A DNA stretch of 64,000 nucleotides from contig NZ_CANPVT010000002.1 of assembly GCF_947581735.1 (NCBI RefSeq), positions 458,144-522,143 on the forward strand, written 5' to 3'. Under the pieces are notes generated by a model that was not told the origin of the DNA, did not search any database, and saw only the letters and a program-made list of their open reading frames with translations. The position numbers were made by a program, and so were the translations under genes. Positions within the stretch are counted from its first letter, which is position 1, and each line of letters opens with the position of its first letter. Shown here one piece after another: positions 43,128 to 50,135 of this stretch. The DNA comes from Candidatus Palauibacter soopunensis. GTDB lineage: Bacteria > Gemmatimonadota > Gemmatimonadetes > Palauibacterales > Palauibacteraceae.

Positions 43128-44180
43128 ATGCCGGGTTATGCGGTCCTGGGAGAACCGTGGTGGATCGCCCTCGTGTGGATTCTTGTCGCAGGGCACCTCA
43201 CGAACATGGTCAACACGCTCTATCTGCACCGCTCGGCGACGCACGGCGGCGTCGTGTTTCATCCGGTCGTCGAGCACGCCATGCGTTTCTGGTGCTGGCT
43301 CACGACCGGGATCGTCACGAAGGAGTGGGTCGCGATCCACCGGAAGCACCACGCCTATGCGGACCGCGAGGGCGATCCTCATTCGCCCACGCTCGAAGGT
43401 CTCGCGAACATTGCGTTCGGCGGGCTCTTCTTCTATCGGAAGGCCGCGAAGGACGAGACGCTGCTCGAGAAATACGGGAAGGGGACGCCCGACGACTGGG
43501 TCGAACGCAAGGTCTACGCCAAGCGCCGTGGCCTGGGGCTCAGAATCATGCTCGTCCTCAATCTGTACCTGTTCGGGATCATTCCCGGGCTCATCGTCTG
43601 GACGTGCATGGTGTTCTGGATGCCGCTCACGGGGAACATCATCAACGGCCTCGGACACGCGCTCGGCTACCGGACCTTCGGCACCCGCGACGACAGCCAC
43701 AATCTCTATCCCTGGGGGATCTGGATTCTCGGCGAGGAACTCCACAACAACCATCACGCGGACCCGCGCTCGGCCAAGTTCAAGGCGCACTGGTGGGAGT
43801 TCGACATCGGCTGGTTCTACATCCGGATACTGAGCGTCCTGCGACTCGCCAACGTGCTCTACGCGCGCACGGCGACCCCGCGGGAATTCGCGGCGAAGTT
43901 CTACCGTGACTCGGCGGACCGCATGAACCGGCGTCTGGATCGGGCGCTGTCGCGCATCCAGCGGACCCGCGAGGCCGGACTGCGGCGCATCGAACGCGCC
44001 CGCGAGGAACAATCCCTCAAGCGTCTCGACCGCGCCGCCGCCAGAGCGCGGGCCCGTCTGGATCGGGTCCGGCCCGGCAAGTTCGCGCGCGTCGCCCGGG
44101 CGAAGGCTGAGGCCGGCGCCGAACTCGACCGGGCTCGAGAGGCCGCCCGCACCCGCATCCTCCGCGCCGCGGAGGCCTGA
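43128..44180 (+). CDS. Acyl-CoA/fatty-acid desaturase with Arg-rich C-terminal tail
   Basis: A membrane di-iron desaturase that introduces a double bond into an acyl chain. Its 350 residues contain all three His boxes: HRSATH (34-39), HRKHH (71-75) and HNNHH (206-210), with hydrophobic pairs between. About 80 extra C-terminal residues form a highly charged, Arg/Ala-rich helical tail (RMNRRLDRALSRIQRTREAG ...), longer than usual for the family. The tail may bind membrane or nucleic acid; this is inference. ATG 43128 follows a GAGGAG site. It is the last gene before the metal-regulated block. Confidence 0.9.
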   Translation: MPGYAVLGEPWWIALVWILVAGHLTNMVNTLYLHRSATHGGVVFHPVVEHAMRFWCWLTTGIVTKEWVAIHRKHHAYADREGDPHSPTLEGLANIAFGGLFFYRKAAKDETLLEKYGKGTPDDWVERKVYAKRRGLGLRIMLVLNLYLFGIIPGLIVWTCMVFWMPLTGNIINGLGHALGYRTFGTRDDSHNLYPWGIWILGEELHNNHHADPRSAKFKAHWWEFDIGWFYIRILSVLRLANVLYARTATPREFAAKFYRDSADRMNRRLDRALSRIQRTREAGLRRIERAREEQSLKRLDRAAARARARLDRVRPGKFARVARAKAEAGAELDRAREAARTRILRAAEA

Positions 44181-44258
44181 CCCTCGAAAGCCGCCCCGCC
44201 CCGGACTCACCGGATGCTTGTTGACGCCGCTCGTAGTTCCGTGCATCTTCCGAAAACT

Positions 44259-44280
44259 ATTTTTAGCCTAGGCTAAAAAT
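44259..44280. promoter_or_regulatory. Perfect 22-bp palindrome, MntR/DtxR-type operator
   Basis: Arms ATTTTTAGCCT (44259-44269) and AGGCTAAAAAT (44270-44280) are exact inverted repeats. The core TAGC-N4-GCTA equals the spacing of E. coli MntR boxes (TAGCAAAGGCTA type). It lies 50 bases before the multicopper-oxidase start, overlapping a TATTTT that could be the -10 box. A ZIP metal permease is the next gene, which supports a manganese/iron-responsive repressor. Confidence 0.65.
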
Positions 44281-44330
44281 CAGCCCGGGCCGCGGCCCGG
44301 ATCGGTGTTCGGGGGAAATCCGGAGGACAG

Positions 44331-45437
44331 GTGAAGCCGGAGAAGCTGAGTCGGCGTGACTGGCTGAAGCTTGGCGCAGCGGGGGTTGCCGGCGTATCGG
44401 GAGCGACGGTGCTGGATCTGGCCTCCCGGGGCGGGGCCAGGGAGGCTCTGGCGGCCAGCGGGGCCATGCCGCGCGAGCCGCGAGTGGACGGAGCCGCGGC
44501 GGGCCCGCACGCGGGGCACCAGGAGGCGATGGGGATCGTCGGCATGCCCGGGCCCGACGGCACATTCGACCCGGCGGCCTTCCTCACCGACTTCGACTAC
44601 GGTGAGGTCACGACTCGCGCCGACGGGCGCGTCGTGCGGCGCTGGGAGTTGGTGGCGCTCGACCGCGACATCGAGATCGCGCCCGGCGTCTTCTTCCCGG
44701 CGTGGACCTACAACGGGCAGGTGCCGGGTCCGACGCTGCGCTGCACGGAGGGGGACATCCTCCAGGTCGAGTTCATCAACGCGGGCTCGCATCCCCACAC
44801 CATCCACTTCCACGGCACGCACCCGCCGGAGATGGACGGCTTCGAGCCCATCGTGGAACCGGGCCAGCGCTTCACCTACGAGTTCGAGGCGAAGCCGTTC
44901 GGGCTCCACCTGTACCACTGCCACACGATGCCGCTCAAGCGGCACATCCATAAGGGTCTGTACGGGACGTTCATCGTGGATCCGCCCGAAGGCCGGGAAC
45001 CGGCGCGGGAGATGGTGATGGTGATGAACGCGTTCGACAGCAACCTGGACGGGGACAACGAGGTGTACGCGGTCAACACTTCGGCGTTCTACTACCACCA
45101 CCATCCGGTGCGTGTGGGCGTGAACGATCTGTGCCGGATCTATCTCGTGAACACGACCGAGTTCGACCTCATCAACTCCTTCCACCTGCACGCGGGCATG
45201 TTCAAGGTGTTCCGAACCGGCACCCGGCCGGACCAGTACGACCTCACGGACACGATCATGATGTGCCAGGGCGAGCGGCACGTCCTCGAGTTCCGCCTCG
45301 AGAACCCGGGCATGCACATGTTCCACGCGCACCAGAGCGAGTTCGCGGAACTGGGGTGGATGGGTTTCTTCGAGGCGGTCGAGCGGCTCGCCGCCGACGA
45401 GGGCGCGCCCGTGCGCGCCGCATCCCGCAGTGTCTGA
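44331..45437 (+). CDS. Tat-exported two-domain multicopper oxidase
   Basis: An exported copper enzyme of 368 residues. GTG 44331 follows GGAGGACAG. The leader SRRDWLKLGAAGVAGVSGA is a Tat signal. Copper motifs: HPHTIHFHGTH (H154-H164), HLYHCHTM (H193-M200) followed by KRHIHKG, HLHAGMF, and HMFHAHQSEFAELGW near the C-terminus (H329-H334). Two cupredoxin domains are evident, as in two-domain laccases or nitrite-reductase-like proteins. The T1 and trinuclear ligands appear present. Pairing with a ZIP permease under an MntR-like box suggests a role in metal oxidation or detoxification (inference). It overlaps the permease gene by 8 bases. Confidence 0.87.
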   Translation: MKPEKLSRRDWLKLGAAGVAGVSGATVLDLASRGGAREALAASGAMPREPRVDGAAAGPHAGHQEAMGIVGMPGPDGTFDPAAFLTDFDYGEVTTRADGRVVRRWELVALDRDIEIAPGVFFPAWTYNGQVPGPTLRCTEGDILQVEFINAGSHPHTIHFHGTHPPEMDGFEPIVEPGQRFTYEFEAKPFGLHLYHCHTMPLKRHIHKGLYGTFIVDPPEGREPAREMVMVMNAFDSNLDGDNEVYAVNTSAFYYHHHPVRVGVNDLCRIYLVNTTEFDLINSFHLHAGMFKVFRTGTRPDQYDLTDTIMMCQGERHVLEFRLENPGMHMFHAHQSEFAELGWMGFFEAVERLAADEGAPVRAASRSV

Positions 45438-46656
45438 CGAGCGGTCCGACGCCGCTCCGCGCGGGGGCGGCCCGGCGCGCTGGGTCCTTGGCCTCTTCCC
45501 GCTCGCGCTGCTGGCGGGGCTCGTCGCGTTCTTCTTCGGCGCCGATCCCACGGCCCCCTTCCGGAACGCGTTCCCGCCCGTCGAGGATCTCACGATCGAG
45601 CGCGTGAGCTTCCCGGAGAGCGGCGTCATGCGCGTGCACGTCGTGAACGGAGGCCCCGAGGCGGCCACCATCGCGCAGGTGATCGTCGACGATGCCTTCT
45701 GGCAGTTCGAGATCGAGGGCGATCCGACCCTGCCGCGTCTCGCCCGAGCCACGCTGGAACTGGACTACCCATGGGTGGAGGGAGAACTCCACGTCATCCG
45801 GCTCGTGACCTCCACCGGACTCACCTTCGATCACGAGGTGGCGGTGGCGACGCTCTCGCCGCGCCCCAACGCCCTTTACCTCACGACGTTCGGCCTCCTC
45901 GGCCTCTACGCGGGGGTCATCCCCGTCCTCGTGGGCCTGCTGTGGTATCCCTTCCTGCGCCGGATCGACCGCAAGTGGATCCACTTCTACCTCAGCCTCA
46001 CCGTGGGCCTCCTGGCTTTCCTCGTTGTCGATGCGTTCGAGGACACGCTCGAGGCTTCGGCGCTCGTGCCGGAGGGATTCCAGGCGGCGGGGCTGATCGC
46101 CGTCGGCGTCATCGGCGCCATCGTCGGTCTCAGGGCCCTGGGGAACCTCGGACGCGGCCGGGGCGGCGGAGGCTCCACCGGAGCGGGCGGGGGCGGGGCG
46201 AGCAGCGGGCTCACGGTGGCGTACCTGATCGCCATCAGCATCGGGCTGCACAACCTCGGCGAGGGACTCGCGATCGGGGCGGCCTTCTCCCTCGGCGAGA
46301 TCGCGCTCGGAAGCTTCCTCGTCATCGGCTTCGCGCTCCACAACACGACGGAGGGGCTGGCGATCGTCGCGCCCGTCGCGGACCGGCGGCCCGCGCTCCG
46401 ACACTTCGCCTTCATGGGCGGAATCGCCGGACTGCCGACCGTACTGGGAGCGTGGGCGGGCGGATTCTCCTACTCGCCGACGCTGGCGACGTTCTTCCTC
46501 GCGCTCGGCGCCGGAGCCATCCTGCAGGTCATCGTCGAGGTCACCCGGCTGATCCGGAAGAGCTGGCCGCAGGGCCTGTTCACGCCGCTCAATGCCACGG
46601 GCCTCCTCCTCGGCCTGCTGGTCATGTACGGCACGGCGCTGATGGTGACCGCGTAG
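45430..46656 (+). CDS. ZIP-family metal permease with N-terminal periplasmic beta-domain
   Basis: A 408-residue divalent-metal transporter starting at GTG 45430, within the oxidase gene's end. One N-terminal helix (WVLGLFPLALLAGLVAFFFG) precedes a beta-rich domain of about 110 residues (GVMRVHVVNGGPEAATIAQV) likely outside the membrane. The ZIP core follows. Its binuclear metal site is intact: HNLGEGLAIG (H274-E278) and HNTTEGLAIV (H304-E308). A Gly/Ser-rich loop (about 237-255) replaces the usual His-rich loop. Zinc, iron or manganese could be carried; the upstream operator suggests manganese or iron. Confidence 0.87.
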   Translation: MSDERSDAAPRGGGPARWVLGLFPLALLAGLVAFFFGADPTAPFRNAFPPVEDLTIERVSFPESGVMRVHVVNGGPEAATIAQVIVDDAFWQFEIEGDPTLPRLARATLELDYPWVEGELHVIRLVTSTGLTFDHEVAVATLSPRPNALYLTTFGLLGLYAGVIPVLVGLLWYPFLRRIDRKWIHFYLSLTVGLLAFLVVDAFEDTLEASALVPEGFQAAGLIAVGVIGAIVGLRALGNLGRGRGGGGSTGAGGGGASSGLTVAYLIAISIGLHNLGEGLAIGAAFSLGEIALGSFLVIGFALHNTTEGLAIVAPVADRRPALRHFAFMGGIAGLPTVLGAWAGGFSYSPTLATFFLALGAGAILQVIVEVTRLIRKSWPQGLFTPLNATGLLLGLLVMYGTALMVTA

Positions 46657-46684
46657 CCTGACGGCCCAACCAAAAGGAGGCAGG

Positions 46685-47116
46685 ATGCTCGGCGGCAGAA
46701 ACCCCGGCCTCGGTCTGGCCATCCTCCGCGTCGTGATCGGACTGATCTTCGTGATGCACGGCTGGCCGAAGCTGGCCGGGGGCATCGATGGGACCGCGGC
46801 GTTCCTCGGGTCGCTCGGAATCCCGCTCTCGGGGATCGCGGCGTGGGGGATCGCGCTGGCCGAGACCCTGGGCGGCGCATGCCTGGTCGCGGGCCTGTTC
46901 GTGACGCCCTTCGCCCTGGTTCTCGCCGCACACATGCTGGCGGGGGTCTTCCTCGTGCACCTGGCCAACGGCTTCTACGTCGTGGGCCCGGGCCAGGGGG
47001 GCTACGAGTTCAACCTGCTCCTGATCGCCGCCCTGCTGACCCTCGTGCTGGCGGGATCGGGGATCGCGACGGTCAAGATCCTCTTCGCGAAGGACGTCGA
47101 GGTGGTCATCGAATAG
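46685..47116 (+). CDS. DoxX family membrane protein
   Basis: A 143-residue protein with four hydrophobic helices. The DoxX start LAILRVVIGLIFVMHGWPKL and the AETLGGACLVAGLFVTPFAL second segment are typical. GVFLVHLANGFYVVGPGQGG then YEFNLLLIAALL completes the fold. Members occur in quinone-linked redox or disulfide-stress complexes; the exact role here is unknown. A strong site (AAAAGGAGGCAGG) precedes ATG 46685. It is the third gene after the MntR-like operator, 28 bases from the permease, so probably in the same transcript. Confidence 0.9.
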   Translation: MLGGRNPGLGLAILRVVIGLIFVMHGWPKLAGGIDGTAAFLGSLGIPLSGIAAWGIALAETLGGACLVAGLFVTPFALVLAAHMLAGVFLVHLANGFYVVGPGQGGYEFNLLLIAALLTLVLAGSGIATVKILFAKDVEVVIE

Positions 47117-47149
47117 TGCGGTGCCGCCGAGCAGGGACGTTTTCGTGCC

Positions 47150-47178
47150 TCGACACGGCGGACAGGGCCGTTTAGACT
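47150..47178 (+). promoter_or_regulatory. Predicted leaderless promoter of the copper-efflux block
   Basis: TCGACA at 47150-47155 matches TTGACA at 5 of 6 positions. Exactly 17 bases later TAGACT (47173-47178) matches TATAAT at 4 of 6. Six bases then lead to ATG 47185, without a ribosome site. It should drive the small secreted protein and possibly the cusCBA-like genes. Confidence 0.6.
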
Positions 47179-47184
47179 GGCATC

Positions 47185-47514
47185 ATGCGCCAACTCGCCG
47201 TTCCCCTGCTTCTTGCGACGCTCGTGCTTCCGTACGCGCGCGCACCGCTGTGCGAGGCGGGCTCGCACGAGCACGGCGAGCACCACGCGATGGCGGAGTT
47301 GCCGACCCTCGTCGAGCCTTCGACGGAGGGCGCGGACGCGGGAACGGACTGTCACTCGCTGATGGGTTGCGCCGTCTTGCTGCAGGCCTCGCTCCCCATG
47401 AGCACGACCGGCTTCCGCGCCTTCGCGTACGACTCGGACGCCGCGCTCGCCGGCGCCGCATGCCAACTCCGGTCCAGAGCCTCTCCCGACACCCCTCCGC
47501 CCAAGACCGTCTGA
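47185..47514 (+). CDS. Small secreted Cys/His-containing protein of unknown function
   Basis: A 109-residue protein with a signal peptide (RQLAVPLLLATLVLPYARAP). The mature part has a His/Glu cluster (CEAGSHEHGEHHAMAE) and the segment DCHSLMGCAVLLQASLPM with two Cys. These could bind copper or another metal. Comparable small proteins stand before CusC-type genes in other bacteria, but I cannot name a family. It follows a leaderless promoter and precedes the outer-membrane factor gene by 87 bases. Confidence 0.65.
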   Translation: MRQLAVPLLLATLVLPYARAPLCEAGSHEHGEHHAMAELPTLVEPSTEGADAGTDCHSLMGCAVLLQASLPMSTTGFRAFAYDSDAALAGAACQLRSRASPDTPPPKTV

Positions 47515-47601
47515 ACGGACGCATCCACACGAGCGCCCCGATCGCCGACTGACGACGGCGACCCCTGGGCGAGTTGTCACCGTTCAGACGAGAGGCATCT
47601 C

Positions 47602-48912
47602 ATGCCATCCGTAACTCATGCCCGCGTGTCCCGCATGAAGGGCGGGATCCGCCGGGGCATCCGGTGCTTCGCGTGGGCCGTGGCGGCCAGTGGGGCCGTG
47701 GCGTCCCCGTCGCGGGCCCAGGAGCGCGATACGCTCCACCTGGCCGACGCGGTCGCCGCGGCGCGCGGCGCGAACCCGATGCTGCGGGTCGCACGCCTGC
47801 GGGCCGACGCCGCCCGGGCCCGCGTGCCACAAATGGGCGCGCCGCCGGATCCGGTCGTCTCGTTCCGCCTCGGAAACCGTCCGCTCGACGGGTTCGGAGC
47901 GGGCGAGCGAATGACGATGAACACGCTCCAGCTCCAGCAGACGCTCCCCTGGCCGGGGAAGCTGGGGTTCGCGGAGGCGCGCGCGGCACACCTCGCGGTC
48001 GCCGAGGAGCTGGCGGTTCTCGACGCGGAGGCCGCGCTCGTGCGGCGCGTGAAGGCCGTGTACTTCGAACTCGCCTTCGAGGACCGGGCGCTGGACATCA
48101 TGCGCGACACACGCGACCTCCTGCGCGAGTTCCTCGATGTCTCCAACACGCTCTACGCCGTGGGGACGGGCCTTCAGAACGATGTCCTGCAGGCCCAGGT
48201 GGCCGTCGCCACGATGACCGAGGACATCGCGGCGGCTGAGCAGACGCGGCTCGCCATGGCGGCAAGGCTGAATGCGCTGCTGGGGCGCGAGCCCGAACGA
48301 ACCGTGGGGGCGCTCGAACTGCCCGCCGCCGGTGAGTCACTTCCGGCCGTGACGGATCTCATGGCCCTGGCGGCCGAGAGACGGCCCGCGCTGCGCGCCG
48401 CGCGCGAGCGGATCCGGGCGGCGGAGTCGGCCTACGAGGGTGCCCGCCGCGCCCTGTACCCGGATCTGAGGCTCGGGGCCGACTACGCGCACCGGCCTCG
48501 GTTCGCAGACATGCTGAGTTTCAGCGTTGGCGTCAGCATCCCGCTGTGGGCGGGCTCCCGCCAGTTGCCCATGCGGGACGAGGCGTTCGCCTGGCACGCT
48601 GCTGCAGAGGCTGCCGAACTCGAACTGCTGAACGAGACCTACGCCCGGATTGCGGAGGCGCGCGCCGAGTCCGACCGCGCCCTGCGGCTCCACGACCTCT
48701 ACGCAACGTCGATCCTCCCTCAGGCCCGGGCGGCGGTCGAATCGTCGCTCTCCGCCTACCGCGTGGGCGAAGTCGATTTCATGACGCTCGTCCAGAGCGA
48801 ACTCACGGTGAACCGCTACGAGATCGAGCGCGTGCGGCTGACCGCCGCCTATCACACCGCCGTCGCGGAGATCGAAGCCCTGCTGGGGGGCGAAACGGAG
48901 GTAGTCCGATGA
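47602..48912 (+). CDS. cusC: TolC-family outer-membrane factor of a copper efflux pump
   Basis: The outer-membrane channel of a tripartite efflux pump, 436 residues. Starts at ATG 47602 (MPSVTHARVSRMKGG) or ATG 47635; the leader ends in SPSRAQE. It has the duplicated TolC pattern: LADAVAAARGANPMLRVAR opening, QQTLPWPGKLGFAEARAAHL, long helical hairpins, and in the second half PALRAARERIRAAESAYEGA and YPDLRLGADYAHRP. The PWPGKL segment is common in heavy-metal outer-membrane factors. It overlaps the adaptor gene by ATGA. Confidence 0.88.
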   Translation: MPSVTHARVSRMKGGIRRGIRCFAWAVAASGAVASPSRAQERDTLHLADAVAAARGANPMLRVARLRADAARARVPQMGAPPDPVVSFRLGNRPLDGFGAGERMTMNTLQLQQTLPWPGKLGFAEARAAHLAVAEELAVLDAEAALVRRVKAVYFELAFEDRALDIMRDTRDLLREFLDVSNTLYAVGTGLQNDVLQAQVAVATMTEDIAAAEQTRLAMAARLNALLGREPERTVGALELPAAGESLPAVTDLMALAAERRPALRAARERIRAAESAYEGARRALYPDLRLGADYAHRPRFADMLSFSVGVSIPLWAGSRQLPMRDEAFAWHAAAEAAELELLNETYARIAEARAESDRALRLHDLYATSILPQARAAVESSLSAYRVGEVDFMTLVQSELTVNRYEIERVRLTAAYHTAVAEIEALLGGETEVVR

Positions 48913-50135
48913 AACGACTCAACTTCTTCCCGTTCGTGCGCGCTCGGCTCGGATTCGTTCCCGTCGCGGCGGCGCTCTGGGCCTGCGGCGGCGACTCGGA
49001 GATGGCGGAGATGCCCGGCATGGAAGGCGATCATGCCGCGCACATGCCCGGCATGGCCGCGCCCTCGGAAACCGACACGCTGCCGGCGCTCGGGCGCGGT
49101 CTGGTGCAGCTCACGTCGGAACAGGAGCAGGCGCTCGGCGTCACCTACACCGCCGTGGAGCGGATCTCGGCGGTGCGTGAGATCCGGACCGTGGGCCGCA
49201 TCGATGCCCCGGAGGGCAATATCGCCGACATCACGCCGAAGACAGACGGCTTCGTCGAGGAACTCCTGGTCGCGACGACCGGGGAAGCGGTGCTCCGCGG
49301 CCAGCCGCTGCTCACGATCTACAGCCCCGCGCTCGTCGCCGCGCAGGAGGAGTTGCTGACCGCGCGCCGGCTTGCCGCGCAGGTCGACCCGGCCGCCACC
49401 GAGGCGTGGTCGAGCGCGCAGTCCATGCTCGAGGCGAGCCGGCGGCGCCTCGCCTGGTGGGACATCACCGACGAACAGATCGAGCGGCTCGAGCAGACGG
49501 GCGAAGTCACGAAGACGCTGCGCCTCGTCGCTCCGGTGAGCGGAATCGTCCTCGAGAAGGATGTCGTCGAGGGACAGCGGATCACGTCCGGCACACGACT
49601 GTACCGGATCGCCGACCTCTCGACCGTTTGGGTGGAGGGGGAAGTGTTCGAGCGGGACCTGCAGTTCGTCGAGGTGGGTTCCCAGGCGCATATCGAGGTC
49701 ACCGCCTATCCGGGCGAACACATGATGGGTACGGTGAGCTTCGTCTATCCCGTCGTGGAGATCGCGAGCCGCACGAACCGCGTCCGGGTCTCGGTCCCGA
49801 ACCCCGGCCTTCGCTTCAAGCCGGGGATGTTCGCCACCGTCTTCTTCGAGGTGGCGGCGATCCAGGACGACATCGCGGTGCCGCTGGAGGCCGTCGTCGT
49901 GACCGGGGAGCGCAACCTCGTCTTCGTGCGCGACGAGGCGGGCGTGCTGATGCCGCATGAGGTCGTGCTGGGGGCACGGGCCGGAGACCAGGTGCAGATC
50001 CTGAGCGGACTGGCGGAGGGAGAGACGATCGTCGCTTCCGCGAACTTCCTCATCGATGCCGAATCGCGGCTGGGCGCGACGGGCGGGGGCATGCCCGGCA
50101 TGCAGCACGCGGGCCACGGCGAGGAGGGGCGATGA
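48909..50135 (+). CDS. cusB: Periplasmic adaptor of a CusB-type metal efflux pump
   Basis: Links the inner-membrane pump to the outer-membrane channel and can hand copper to the pump. The 408-residue protein has a lipoprotein-like leader ending AALWACGG. A Met/His-rich segment follows (EMAEMPGMEGDHAAHMPGM), comparable to the Met copper site of CusB. A second one ends the protein (GGGMPGMQHAGHGEEG). The lipoyl/barrel-sandwich region (GNIADITPKTDGFVEELLVA, LVAPVSGIVLEKDVVEG) and the beta-barrel (LSTVWVEGEVFERDLQFVEV) are clear. Both junctions are ATGA overlaps, so cusC, cusB and cusA should be made in fixed proportion. Confidence 0.93.
   Translation: MKRLNFFPFVRARLGFVPVAAALWACGGDSEMAEMPGMEGDHAAHMPGMAAPSETDTLPALGRGLVQLTSEQEQALGVTYTAVERISAVREIRTVGRIDAPEGNIADITPKTDGFVEELLVATTGEAVLRGQPLLTIYSPALVAAQEELLTARRLAAQVDPAATEAWSSAQSMLEASRRRLAWWDITDEQIERLEQTGEVTKTLRLVAPVSGIVLEKDVVEGQRITSGTRLYRIADLSTVWVEGEVFERDLQFVEVGSQAHIEVTAYPGEHMMGTVSFVYPVVEIASRTNRVRVSVPNPGLRFKPGMFATVFFEVAAIQDDIAVPLEAVVVTGERNLVFVRDEAGVLMPHEVVLGARAGDQVQILSGLAEGETIVASANFLIDAESRLGATGGGMPGMQHAGHGEEGR

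Noticed and set aside
44259..44280. The AT-flanked palindrome as a transcription terminator for the desaturase gene
   Set aside because: It has no unpaired loop, lies 78 bases after the stop and just before a new operon, and its core matches a metal-regulator box.
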